Positions 32,063 through 39,861 of a stretch of 42,156 nucleotides of DNA are shown in pieces. Source of the stretch: a virus. Below the pieces are notes generated by a model. That model did no database searches. It saw only the letters and a list, made by a program, of their open reading frames with translations, and had not been told where the DNA came from. A program made the translations under genes and the position numbers. Positions within the stretch are counted from its first letter, which is position 1; the number at the start of each line of letters is the position of its first letter. The DNA is taken from IMG/VR virus record IMGVR_UViG_3300013129_000007, positions 1-42,156 of that record. The stretch is one strand, 5' to 3'.

Positions 32063-32700
32063 CGACTAGAATCTCTATATAAACGGTTATAAGATATACC
32101 AGTTATAACGTGAATCTTTTTATACCAAACCTTCCTATCAACTTTCTGAATAGATCCAAAAAATAATACGTCTTTTATTTTTGAATCAAAACAATACTTT
32201 CTTATTTTATTATAAAGTCTAATACATTCATCTAGATTTTTACAAGTAACCATATGTAAGTAATCACCTTCTATCACTATTTTATTATTTAACATAAAAA
32301 CTTGTTTGGTGTTTTTGGTGGAAAGTTTAGGTAACAATACATGATTTAATATTTCAGAGGCATTTAATTTCCTATTAGCACCCGTAACATTAAATTGTTC
32401 TTCTATTTGATAGTTGGCCTCATCTATAACAACCCACTCATCAGATTCTAAAGACTCAGTAATAATCTTACCAAAACTGTCTCTAATCAGAATACTTTTA
32501 TCACCCTCTTCTTTCTTTTTAAATAAAAAAACTTTATAATTAACTTCAGTTAACTTTTTATCTCTATAAATAAATTTTTTTGGTAAAAATGTTTCTTTAT
32601 TATTTAAAATTTTTAAACGATTATTAGCATCATACAATCTTGAATATGTATGTAAAACTTTAATTTTTTTGTAATTTTCGTATAAAACAATTTGAAACAT
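32059..32700 (-). CDS. Hypothetical protein
   Basis: 213 aa, alpha/beta, starting MFQIVLYENYKKIKVLHTYS with alternating strands and helices to the end (HVITGISYNRLYR). No catalytic motif seen. I have the impression of related proteins in other large phages, without a function. Divergent from the DnaJ gene with only 19 bases between starts, which include TATAAATA. Confidence 0.5.
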   Translation of the reverse strand: MFQIVLYENYKKIKVLHTYSRLYDANNRLKILNNKETFLPKKFIYRDKKLTEVNYKVFLFKKKEEGDKSILIRDSFGKIITESLESDEWVVIDEANYQIEEQFNVTGANRKLNASEILNHVLLPKLSTKNTKQVFMLNNKIVIEGDYLHMVTCKNLDECIRLYNKIRKYCFDSKIKDVLFFGSIQKVDRKVWYKKIHVITGISYNRLYRDSSR

Positions 32701-32719
32701 GTAATTATAAATATAAGAA

Positions 32720-33685
32720 ATGGATAAATATTATAAAGTTTTAGGTTTAAATTCTGACGCTTCTGAGGAAGATATAAAAAAATCTTACCGTAAACTCAGT
32801 AAAAAATATCACCCTGACTTAAATCCTGATAACCCTGAGTCTGAAGAAAAGTTTAAGGAAGTTGTTGAAGCTTATGAAATTTTAACAGGAAAACAAAAGC
32901 CTAAAGAACAACAAGGTGGTAACCAAGGTTTTAATCCTTTTGACATATTCAGTCAGTTTGGTGGTAACCCTTTTGGGGGTGGTATTAATAAAGGTAAAAC
33001 CATTTTATATAATTTAGAACTAGAATTAGAAGAAGTCTTCAATGGAGTAACAAAAGGACTTGTAATACCAAAAAGAGTTATATGTCAACCATGTCAAGGA
33101 CATGGAGGGTTAAACCCACAAAAATGTAACCAATGTAATGGCCAAGGAGCTGTTAGACAAGGTAATTTTATGTTTATGTGTAATAATTGTGGTGGAAAAG
33201 GGGTGTTATATTCAACAAGGTGTGGTACATGTAATGGTTTAGGTACCAATATCGAAAACAGGGAATTCAATATAACCCTACCAAAAGGTATAAATAATGG
33301 CACTCAAATATTGAAACAAGGTTTTGGTAATGAAGTTAGAGATGGTATAAATGGGGATATTTTAATAAATATTATTATTAAAAAACACCCTGTTTTTGAG
33401 TTAGATGGTATTAATCTTAAATCTTTAATAGAAGTCCCTATCTTAGATATATTTTTAGGAACTGAGATTAATTTTACAACATTAGACGGTGATGTCAAAG
33501 TTAAAATACCTAGATTATCAGACCCAACAAAACCATTTAGGTTAAAAAATAAAGGTATGTATAATAGAGATGAGACTAGAGGTGATTTGTATATAGACAT
33601 AAAACCTAAATTCCCAATAGAATTAACAACACAAGAAGAAGCTTTATTAAACGCTTTAAAAAATTCACCGAGTTTTTGTAATTAA
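32720..33685 (+). CDS. dnaJ: DnaJ-like co-chaperone
   Basis: 321 aa. J domain at 1-60 with HPD (31-33), Gly/Phe-rich linker ([19 protein letters not shown]), four zinc-binding repeats [24 protein letters not shown] and CGTCNGLG, and the two C-terminal substrate domains. It should stimulate host DnaK during phage folding and assembly. It is shorter than host DnaJ (about 380 aa), mainly in the linker. No DnaK is visible here. Confidence 0.93.
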   Translation: MDKYYKVLGLNSDASEEDIKKSYRKLSKKYHPDLNPDNPESEEKFKEVVEAYEILTGKQKPKEQQGGNQGFNPFDIFSQFGGNPFGGGINKGKTILYNLELELEEVFNGVTKGLVIPKRVICQPCQGHGGLNPQKCNQCNGQGAVRQGNFMFMCNNCGGKGVLYSTRCGTCNGLGTNIENREFNITLPKGINNGTQILKQGFGNEVRDGINGDILINIIIKKHPVFELDGINLKSLIEVPILDIFLGTEINFTTLDGDVKVKIPRLSDPTKPFRLKNKGMYNRDETRGDLYIDIKPKFPIELTTQEEALLNALKNSPSFCN

Positions 33686-33701
33686 AAGATATTTATAAGA
33701 T

Positions 33702-34910
33702 ATGAAAAAATATCTTTTAAAAGAAATAATGGGTGTCCCCAAAGAAATTGATCCTTGGGTTAAAGCTCTAAAAAGTTTGATCGTACAAGTAATAAAGGAC
33801 GAAGAGAGACATGGTTGGGAACATTCTGGTGAAATAAGTTATCAAGATCCTGAAACTGGTGAAGAAATTACAGAAGATATTTATAAAAGTGAAAACATAT
33901 TTTTTAAAGGTGATGAGGTGATGAATATGTTAATGAATGAGATGGGATTTTCAGACATGAAAGATTTCATAAATTCTAAAGAGTTTCAAGAATTACCAAT
34001 ATGGAGACCCACACTCACAATTAATATTATAGCATTACCACAAAAACTATTAAGTCAACATGATGATACGGTAAGTGCGTCAGTTGGTTTAATGCCTGAC
34101 CAAAAGTTTAGTAACATAGGTAAAGTAAAAGTTTTACCTAACATGGATTTAGAATTTACTGTTACAGTAGAAAAAGAAGGTATCTCTAACAAAGACATTA
34201 ATGAATTAGAAGAAACAATATCACATGAATTATTACACGCATACCAAAAAATTAATCAATTAAAAGGTGGTGGTGAAAGTCATTTTGGACCTGAGACTGC
34301 TTTAAATGCTTTAGCTAATAACCAATTTTTTAATCAAGTGAATATAGAATGGTGGAGTAAATTTTTACGTTTAATTTATTTACACCTTTCATTTGAAATC
34401 AATGCTAGGGTAACACAATTATATTATCGTTTAAAAAATAAAGATATAAAAACAAGTGAAGATTTTATTCGTGAATTAGAAAAAACTGGTGTTTGGAAAC
34501 AAATGAAAATGTTAGAAACTTTTAATGCGGAGGAATATATAAATGGGTTTGAATTACCTTCTGATGAACCAGATTTATCAAATCCATTAGCTTTTTTACA
34601 TAATTTATTTAAAGATTCTCATTATAAAAGTATGGGTGTTGATGTGGGTTCCGATGAAAAAGCTATTAAATCCTTAATAAATTTATGGGATGAGGTTTTA
34701 TCTAAAGGTGTAGAGGCAATGAATAAAATGGGTGTTAATCTTACGATGGAAAAGGTTCCAAAGAAAGCAAAAGAAGATCCATATGTGTTTTTTAAGTTCT
34801 TTGAAGATAGGTTCCATAAAAAGGCTGAGACGTGGAAAAGAAAGATGTATAAAGTTGGTTCATTAATTTTACAAGAAAAAGATGATACCTCTTTACAAAC
34901 TGAAAAATAA
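33702..34910 (+). CDS. Putative zinc metalloprotease, virion-associated
   Basis: 402 aa. HELLH at 175-179 (ISHELLHAYQK) is a zincin motif, with a later FEINARV segment that could supply the third ligand. The start, MKKYLLKEIMGVP, is the helical leader of other structural proteins here. The middle (ILALPQK region through SVGLMPD) and the long helical C terminus are unknown. It may process structural proteins or act on host proteins; substrate is not deducible. GATATTTAT lies 6 bases before the ATG. Confidence 0.6.
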   Translation: MKKYLLKEIMGVPKEIDPWVKALKSLIVQVIKDEERHGWEHSGEISYQDPETGEEITEDIYKSENIFFKGDEVMNMLMNEMGFSDMKDFINSKEFQELPIWRPTLTINIIALPQKLLSQHDDTVSASVGLMPDQKFSNIGKVKVLPNMDLEFTVTVEKEGISNKDINELEETISHELLHAYQKINQLKGGGESHFGPETALNALANNQFFNQVNIEWWSKFLRLIYLHLSFEINARVTQLYYRLKNKDIKTSEDFIRELEKTGVWKQMKMLETFNAEEYINGFELPSDEPDLSNPLAFLHNLFKDSHYKSMGVDVGSDEKAIKSLINLWDEVLSKGVEAMNKMGVNLTMEKVPKKAKEDPYVFFKFFEDRFHKKAETWKRKMYKVGSLILQEKDDTSLQTEK

Positions 34911-34951
34911 TAATTAGAGTTATAATATAATAAGACAAAAAAAAGAGTAAA

Positions 34952-35365
34952 ATGATTAAAGAAGGTAGTAAAGTAAAATTACACTATACTGGTAAGTTCG
35001 AAGACCAAAATGTTTTTGATTCTTCAGTAGGTAGAGAACCATTAGAGTTTACAGTAGGTGAAGGAATGTTGATTCCAGGTTTTGAACGTGGAGTTATTGG
35101 TATGGAGCCAGGAAATACTAAAACAATTGAAATTGAACCTGAACAAGGATATGGTGAACTTAGAGAAGATCTTCTACAAGAAGTAAACGTTTCACAATTA
35201 CCACAAGGTGTTAAGGTTGGTGATGTGCTTTCAGCTGATACCCCAGCAGGTCCTATCAATGTTGTTGTTAGAGAAATCAACGGCGATAACGCAACAGTTG
35301 ATGCTAACCACCCACTAGCTGGTAAAAAATTGATTTTTGAATTGGAGATTGTTGAGGTAGCTTAA
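34952..35365 (+). CDS. FKBP-type peptidyl-prolyl isomerase, SlyD-like
   Basis: 137 aa. VKLHYTGKFEDQNVFDSSVG, FTVGEGMLIPGFERGVIGM and the C-terminal GKKLIFELEIVEV are FKBP core, with the insert-in-flap layout of SlyD in the middle (residues 65-115), but without SlyD's metal-binding tail. It should assist proline isomerisation and folding, alongside the nearby DnaJ. Followed by a strong terminator. Confidence 0.9.
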   Translation: MIKEGSKVKLHYTGKFEDQNVFDSSVGREPLEFTVGEGMLIPGFERGVIGMEPGNTKTIEIEPEQGYGELREDLLQEVNVSQLPQGVKVGDVLSADTPAGPINVVVREINGDNATVDANHPLAGKKLIFELEIVEVA

Positions 35366-35390
35366 TTTTAAAAATTCATAAAAAAAAAAT

Positions 35391-35422
35391 AATCCCATAT
35401 GTTATCATGTGGGATTTTTTTT
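35391..35422 (+). terminator. Rho-independent terminator after FKBP gene
   Basis: Eleven-base-pair stem (AATCCCATATG with CATGTGGGATT, one G-T pair), loop TTAT, run of eight Ts. The T-run leads straight into the next -7 box. Confidence 0.9.
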
Positions 35423-35423
35423 A

Positions 35424-35431
35424 TATATTTG
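35424..35431 (+). promoter_or_regulatory. TATATTTG -7 box 4 bases before a start codon
   Basis: Consensus -7 element directly after the terminator; no good TTG at -33 because that position falls in the terminator stem. The ATG lies 4 bases downstream, so the message is probably leaderless. Confidence 0.5.
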
Positions 35432-35435
35432 TGAT

Positions 35436-35612
35436 ATGAAAAAACCTTGTAAGGAATGTCCACATCTTATTCGTAATCGTCATAATGATATGATTGTGGA
35501 GTTCGGTAAAAGAACCGGAAAGAAACACAACTGTCATATGACGGAAGGAAAAAAAGATTTGTGGAATGTAACGGATAATAAACTTGAATGTTATGGAAGT
35601 AAAAATGATTAA
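35436..35612 (+). CDS. Small Cys-rich protein, DUF6283-like
   Basis: 58 aa from the ATG at 35436; an earlier in-frame start at 35409 would lie inside the terminator and promoter. KKPCKECPHL, then CHM and ECYG, give four Cys and several His, a small zinc-binding pattern seen in DUF6283 proteins of phages. Overlaps the next gene by 8 bases. Function unknown. Confidence 0.6.
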   Translation: MKKPCKECPHLIRNRHNDMIVEFGKRTGKKHNCHMTEGKKDLWNVTDNKLECYGSKND

Positions 35613-35904
35613 AGAAATTAAAAAATGGGTATTGTTTAATATCTTGAAAGGTAAATTACATCTTTTAAGGTTAAAACATTTTTTAAGAACAGGAAGAGAT
35701 ATTGAAATGTTACCACCACCGCAAAAAGATTATGTTAGAGTTTATTTTTTTGAAATAGAACACGGAGATTATTTTTTGAAACATCACGAAATCCCATCAT
35801 ATTTAGGGGAAAAGTTTTGTGAAGATTTCAATAATAAAAATGGTAAGTTAATGGGTTTAACAAGGGAAGAAGTGGTTAGATGGGTTATTGAAAATAAAAA
35901 CTAA
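35605..35904 (+). CDS. Hypothetical protein
   Basis: 99 aa from ATG 35605 (shares ATGATTAA with the previous stop); earlier starts at 35584/35590 are possible. Basic helical start (KEIKKWVLFNILKGKLHLLR), then a compact domain (YVRVYFFEIEHGDYFLKHHE). No family recognised. Confidence 0.5.
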   Translation: MIKEIKKWVLFNILKGKLHLLRLKHFLRTGRDIEMLPPPQKDYVRVYFFEIEHGDYFLKHHEIPSYLGEKFCEDFNNKNGKLMGLTREEVVRWVIENKN

Positions 35905-35916
35905 TTTTTATCTTTG
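35888..35916 (+). promoter_or_regulatory. Promoter TTG-N18-TATCTTTG, 4 bases before a start
   Basis: TTG at 35888-35890, 18-base spacer, TATCTTTG at 35909-35916, then TAAA and ATG. Lies across the end of the previous gene. Probably yields a leaderless message. Confidence 0.6.
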
Positions 35917-35920
35917 TAAA

Positions 35921-36223
35921 ATGAAAGTAGAATCAAAATTTGGAATATATACAATGGAAACAAAAAGTAATACACAAATAAGTACAGATAAACTAGGTGT
36001 TTTTATTGAAAGGCTTAAAAAAATAGGAATAGATGTAAAACTATCGGGAAACTTTCCTTGGGTTTATATTGATGAAATCTGTGGAAAAAGAGTGACTGAA
36101 ACGTTTCAAGCAAATCATGGGTTTACTGTAATGTTTTTACCGGGAAGAAATGACTCACCGGTTTCAGACTTTACAGATATTAAAGAAATATTTAATTTAA
36201 TTAGAAAATACGTCAAAAAATAA
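35921..36223 (+). CDS. Hypothetical protein from probable leaderless message
   Basis: 100 aa from ATG 35921; a TTG at 35888 would sit in the promoter. Alpha/beta domain (IERLKKIGIDVKLSGNFPWV, GFTVMFLPGR, a final helix IKEIFNLIRKYV). No family recognised. Intergenic DNA of 89 bases follows, with a weak promoter before the Ro-like gene. Confidence 0.55.
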   Translation: MKVESKFGIYTMETKSNTQISTDKLGVFIERLKKIGIDVKLSGNFPWVYIDEICGKRVTETFQANHGFTVMFLPGRNDSPVSDFTDIKEIFNLIRKYVKK

Positions 36224-36244
36224 AGGATTTTTTAGGTCAGTGTA

Positions 36245-36275
36245 TTGACAAATAAGAAAATAGGTAGTAATATTG
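36245..36275 (+). promoter_or_regulatory. Weak promoter before Ro-like gene (TTG-N20-TAATATTG)
   Basis: TTG 36245-36247, 20-base spacer, TAATATTG 36268-36275 with one mismatch to TAnnTTTG. Leader of about 35 bases to the ATG at 36313. Confidence 0.4.
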
Positions 36276-36312
36276 AGGACTGTTTTAAAAGAAAGAAATA
36301 AAATTAACGATT

Positions 36313-37734
36313 ATGTCACGATTAACTGAAGCTTTACAAACTGAGAATGTAACCACTAAAAATGGTATGACTACAAATTCATCATCATTGAATGAGTGTG
36401 TTAATCTCTTTTTCTCTATCGGAGCGATGAGAGGTAAAGGTAAAGATAGAGTTGTGTCCTTATTTTCAAAGGCCTTCAATGAAGACCCTAGAACTGCGAT
36501 GAGAATTCTTTTTTGGTCTAGGGATATTAGAGAGGGTGCTGGTGAAAGACAAATCTTTAGAGATGTTATGTCTTATTTGGCACAAAACTATCCACAAACA
36601 GTTAAGACTAATCTTGACTTAATCCCTGAGTACGGAAGATGGGATGACGTTCATGTTCTATTCGGGACTGAATTGGAAAACGATGTCGTCACACTTCTTG
36701 TACATGGGTTAAGAAACCCTGAAACAGCCTCTTTGGTTTCAAAGTGGATGCCAAGAAAGGGTTTGGTATTTAACAAAGTACGTAAAGCCCTAAAGGTTAC
36801 ACCTAAAGAGTTAAGAAAGATGGTTGTTTCTCTATCTAAAACTGTTGAACAAAAAATGTGTTCAAAAAGATGGGAAGAGATTGAGTACCCAAAGACACCT
36901 TCTTTGGCTATGTCAAGATACACCAAAGCTTTTGGTCGTAATGATAGTGAAAGATTTAAATCATTCATTGAATCTTTGAAAAAAGGTGAAGTGAAGATTA
37001 ACGCCGGAGCCCTCTATCCTTACGATATTACTAAAAACCTTAGATTTGGTAGTAATAAAGATTTGGCTAACGAACAATGGAAAGCTCTTCCTAATTGGAT
37101 GGAAGGTTCTAACGAACTAATCCTTCCGATGGTTGACGTTTCAGGTTCAATGGCATGTACTGTTGGAGGTAACCCTAACCTTACATGTATGGAGGTGGCT
37201 ATTTCTTTGGGTATGTATATCTCAGAAAGAAATGAGGGTTCATTTAAGGATATGTTTATGACATTTTCTTCTACCCCTCAAATCCAAAAGTTATTGGGAC
37301 CTTTGAGTGATAGATATAACCAATTAGCTAGAGCTGATTGGGGTATGTCAACAAATTTATACTCAGCATTCAAAACTATTTTGAATCAGGCAGTTAAATT
37401 TAACATCCCACAAGAGGAGATGCCAAGTAAGATTCTTATCTTGTCTGACATGGAATTTGATGTCGCGACAGGAAGAAGAGAACATTCAGCCTTGTCAATG
37501 ATTGATGAGATGTACGCTGAAGCTGGTTATGTAAAACCTGGAATTATTTTCTGGAATTTACACGCCAATGGGGGTAACTTCCCAGCAAGATTTGATGATG
37601 AAGGAACAGCTTTAATTAGTGGTTTCTCACCATCAATCCTGAAATCAGTCTTGTCTAACCCTGATAGCTTAACACCTATCAACATTATGAACGAGACTGT
37701 TAATTCAGAACGTTACGAACCTGTTACAGTTTAG
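36313..37734 (+). CDS. Ro60-like protein (DUF2828/TROVE type) with vWA MIDAS
   Basis: 473 aa. The N-terminal two-thirds are helical HEAT-like repeats with the family segment AMRILFWSRDIREGAGERQI, then PEYGRWDDVHVL, typical of DUF2828/TROVE proteins. The C-terminal von Willebrand A domain has a full MIDAS: DVSGS (Asp275, Ser277, Ser279), a Thr in WGMSTNLYS, and ILSDMEFD. Ro proteins bind Y RNAs and misfolded RNAs in a ring and take part in RNA quality control. Here the gene is followed directly by a large structured non-coding region, the expected position for an RNA partner. Gene and RNA are both less AT-rich than their surroundings. Confidence 0.75.
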   Translation: MSRLTEALQTENVTTKNGMTTNSSSLNECVNLFFSIGAMRGKGKDRVVSLFSKAFNEDPRTAMRILFWSRDIREGAGERQIFRDVMSYLAQNYPQTVKTNLDLIPEYGRWDDVHVLFGTELENDVVTLLVHGLRNPETASLVSKWMPRKGLVFNKVRKALKVTPKELRKMVVSLSKTVEQKMCSKRWEEIEYPKTPSLAMSRYTKAFGRNDSERFKSFIESLKKGEVKINAGALYPYDITKNLRFGSNKDLANEQWKALPNWMEGSNELILPMVDVSGSMACTVGGNPNLTCMEVAISLGMYISERNEGSFKDMFMTFSSTPQIQKLLGPLSDRYNQLARADWGMSTNLYSAFKTILNQAVKFNIPQEEMPSKILILSDMEFDVATGRREHSALSMIDEMYAEAGYVKPGIIFWNLHANGGNFPARFDDEGTALISGFSPSILKSVLSNPDSLTPINIMNETVNSERYEPVTV

Positions 37735-37736
37735 AA

Positions 37737-38292
37737 CCTATAGGTGATGAAAGATACTCGGTATCTAAACTGTTAAAGTTCTTTGAAATATTGTGGTATT
37801 AAGGAATAATTGCAGCAAATTTAAAAAAACAAGCTATAATTTCGAGAAAGAAGGGAGTGATAAACCCCCTAACTACAAGGGTGTAAAGGTGAAGGCCGAG
37901 GACCACTCACGGTTAGGTAAATATATCAAAACGATTCCGTTACCACACAAAATTAAAGGTGTACTGGATTGGGGGTGAACGAACTCTCTTTAAGTCCGAC
38001 AGAAGAATGGTTTCTGCAAATTTTTCTAAAAAACTTGTAAGAACGATCAGAGGTTTTACCAATTTACCTCAAAATAAATTATAAATTGGCAACCATAGGA
38101 GAGTTTAAACGTGGGAAAATCCCACACTTAAGGTTGTAAAACATACCTCTTGATTATCACAAGTGAAAATGATAATTGGATTTGTCTCAATTAAATAAAA
38201 GACACCCGAACTTGAATGGGCTAATAATAACAGGGTGGGTTAGTACCCCACTGAAAATAATAGTAAGATCACCATTCTGACACCTAAATTTT
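37737..38292 (+). ncRNA. Large structured RNA of about 550 nt beside the Ro-like gene
   Basis: No convincing gene lies between the Ro-like stop and a terminator 560 bases on. The ends are complementary (TAGGTG 37741-37746 with CACCTA 38281-38286). Visible hairpins: AGATAC/GTATCT at 37751-37765, CAGAA/TTCTG near 38000-38016, GTGGG/CCCAC near 38111-38124 and GTGGG/CCCAC near 38235-38251. An H-type pseudoknot lies at 38050-38089. A hand count of 37861-38160 gives 113 of 300 G or C, well above the neighbouring genes. It could be a Y-type partner of the Ro-like protein or one of the giant phage RNAs (ROOL or GOLLD class); no splicing or tRNA-like features were recognised. Confidence 0.7.
38050..38089 (+). 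other. H-type pseudoknot inside the structured RNA
   Basis: Stem 1 GAGGT (38050-38054) with ACCTC (38066-38070). Stem 2 CCAATTT (38059-38065) with AAATTGG (38083-38089). Loop 1 is 4 bases, there is no gap between the stems, and loop 3 is a 12-base A-rich stretch. This is the classical geometry of a stable pseudoknot. Confidence 0.72.
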
Positions 38293-38293
38293 T

Positions 38294-38319
38294 AAAGGGA
38301 GAGAAATCTCCCTTTTTTT
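38294..38319 (+). terminator. Rho-independent terminator with GAAA tetraloop
   Basis: Nine-base-pair stem AAAGGGAGA (38294-38302) with TCTCCCTTT (38307-38315), closed by a GAAA loop and followed by Ts. It ends the RNA or the Ro-like gene plus RNA unit. Confidence 0.92.
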
Positions 38320-38362
38320 ATGTAATTAATTGATATTTATTTGTAGTTAAATTATTATTAAA

Positions 38363-38557
38363 ATGTCTAGAATTGAAGAAATTGTTTTTAAATCCATTGA
38401 ATTGGGTATTCAAGAAAGATTGTATACTAGAGTTAATAAAATGATTGGGAACTCAGAATATAAACACTTTGAGTTACATAGATTATATGAAATAGCTTTA
38501 GAAAAAGAAAAGGAAGTTTTACACAATAATAATTTATATAAACCACCCATTGGCTAA
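38363..38557 (+). CDS. Small protein, 3' end formed by the inserted element
   Basis: 64 aa, helical (VFKSIELGIQERLYTRVNKM, then LHRLYEIALEKEKEV). Its last three to four residues and stop codon (TAA at 38555-38557) lie in the right-end hairpin of the TnpB element, so the original C terminus was probably longer. GATATTTAT lies 23 bases before the ATG. Function unknown. Confidence 0.5.
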   Translation: MSRIEEIVFKSIELGIQERLYTRVNKMIGNSEYKHFELHRLYEIALEKEKEVLHNNNLYKPPIG

Positions 38558-38569
38558 AGACCAATGGGT
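38545..38569. repeat. Right-end hairpin of the TnpB element
   Basis: Nine-base-pair stem with CCCATTGG/CCAATGGG and loop CTAAAGA. On the element's coding strand it reads CCCA-TTGG-TCTTTAG-CCAA-TGGG, matching the left-end hairpin in its outer stem and whole loop, with paired changes between. Such hairpins are TnpA recognition sites in IS200/IS605 elements. It also ends the tnpB frame. Confidence 0.8.
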
Positions 38570-38720
38570 TTTGTAGGATTAACCCTAACTGGGTGGTTTA
38601 TAACACCGCTTACATCCGTAAGAGATAAATCTCCATCAGATTTACTTTTATATTTTCTTAATATATTACAAGCACCATTCACATCAGCATTAATTAATTT
38701 ACCTTCTTTTGTTTTAAATA
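38546..38720 (-). ncRNA. Predicted reRNA/omega RNA at the 3' end of tnpB
   Basis: In TnpB elements the guide RNA scaffold overlaps the 3' end of tnpB and the right end, with the guide supplied by flanking DNA outside the element. By that rule the scaffold would be here, ending in the 38545-38569 hairpin, and the guide would be read from about 38544 downward. The extent is an estimate; only the hairpin is directly seen. Confidence 0.35.
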
Positions 38721-39822
38721 AACCTCGTTTAATTCGTCTACCTAAATAATTATCTTTTTTACTTATAGGTTCTAAATCTAATGAGGAGCATTTGCTTGTG
38801 TAACTTTCCTCTTGTAAAACATAATTAATTCCGTAATATTCACATTTTGTTTCTAATTTTCTTTTTAAAATACCGAATGGTACCGAAACAAAGTTCTGAT
38901 TATTTACTTTACCCATATTAATTTCATTCTTTATACTTTTAAAATCACCTATAACTATTGTACCAATATCATTATTAATACAATATTTAACTATTTTATT
39001 CACACTCTGATTAAAGTAGTTATTTATATAATTTTTTCTATATTCACTTAATTTAATAAATTTTTTTGTGTTTTTATCTTTGATTTTATTTTTTTCATAT
39101 TCATTTTGTAATCTGGCTTTTTGTTTATTATAATAATGGTTTACTGATTTAAGTGGTTTACCATCTATAATAAATGATGTTTTATTTTTAGTATTATAAG
39201 ATGTTAAAAGATTATCTAAACCACAATCAATACTTAAAATATTATTATGATTTATTTTTTTTATATTATTTTTACCAACATAAGTAATAATTAATTCATA
39301 TTCTTTACCACCATAAATTGGTTTAATCTGTAATTGTTGTAATCTATTGGTCTTAATATTTTTCGGTAGGTTAAATACAACATCACGCTTTGATATACCA
39401 TATTCTTCTCTAAATTGTTTACTAAGACCCATATATATTTTACCATCTTTAACTCTAGAACTTCTACCAGCGACTAATACTGACCATCCCGATTCTTTAT
39501 CTAAATAAGATGGAATATTAACTGTACTAGAATATTTACCCTTTTGTTTTAATTTAAGTAATGAGAAAAATGATTTAAAATTTCTATCAACCAATCTATG
39601 GGTTTGTTGTGAGGAATCAGTTATAAGTAATTTATAATTAATATCATCTTTAATTAAATGATACTGATCAACATAATTTAAATACGAATTATTATCAAAA
39701 TAATATTGTCTAATATTATAAACACAAGTATTATATAAACGAGCCGAATGGTATGATAATTTATCTATAATAAATCTATCTTCATCATTTAATTTAAGTT
39801 TATATTTTTGTGTTAATATCAT
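38554..39822 (-). CDS. tnpB: TnpB RNA-guided nuclease (IS605 OrfB family), zinc-ribbon-poor lineage
   Basis: 422 aa. The RuvC acids are all present: NILSIDCGLDNLLT (Asp199), VLQEESYTSKC (Glu339) and INADVNGACNI (Asp380). The zinc ribbon usual between the last two is gone: a single Cys in TSKCSSLDLE and no later CxxC, replaced by YLGRRIKRGLFKTKEG, a variant known in some TnpB lineages. The N-terminal RNA- and DNA-binding half looks complete, so the protein is probably active. It cuts DNA at sites set by its guide RNA and preserves the element. Confidence 0.9.
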   Translation of the reverse strand: MILTQKYKLKLNDEDRFIIDKLSYHSARLYNTCVYNIRQYYFDNNSYLNYVDQYHLIKDDINYKLLITDSSQQTHRLVDRNFKSFFSLLKLKQKGKYSSTVNIPSYLDKESGWSVLVAGRSSRVKDGKIYMGLSKQFREEYGISKRDVVFNLPKNIKTNRLQQLQIKPIYGGKEYELIITYVGKNNIKKINHNNILSIDCGLDNLLTSYNTKNKTSFIIDGKPLKSVNHYYNKQKARLQNEYEKNKIKDKNTKKFIKLSEYRKNYINNYFNQSVNKIVKYCINNDIGTIVIGDFKSIKNEINMGKVNNQNFVSVPFGILKRKLETKCEYYGINYVLQEESYTSKCSSLDLEPISKKDNYLGRRIKRGLFKTKEGKLINADVNGACNILRKYKSKSDGDLSLTDVSGVINHPVRVNPTKPIGL

Positions 39823-39861
39823 AATTCCCTATATATAAATATAGGAAAAGTCTAAAAAAAC

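Noticed and set aside
32059-32065. Frameshift between convergent genes sharing TTAA
   Set aside because: Both genes end cleanly with TAA on opposite strands within the tetramer; this is just tight packing.
37793-37978. 61-codon frame in the region after the Ro-like gene
   Set aside because: It overlaps hairpins, starts with a non-ATG codon without a leader signal, has odd composition for this phage and ends without a neighbour in register. The structured RNA explains the region better.
37735-38320. Group I intron
   Set aside because: The Ro-like gene ends normally before it and no second exon follows; I could not find a convincing P7/core pairing.
37735-38320. tmRNA or RNase P RNA
   Set aside because: No tRNA-like end with a TTCRANTCC loop or CCA, no tag frame, and no recognisable RNase P core. 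Pseudoknots alone are not enough.
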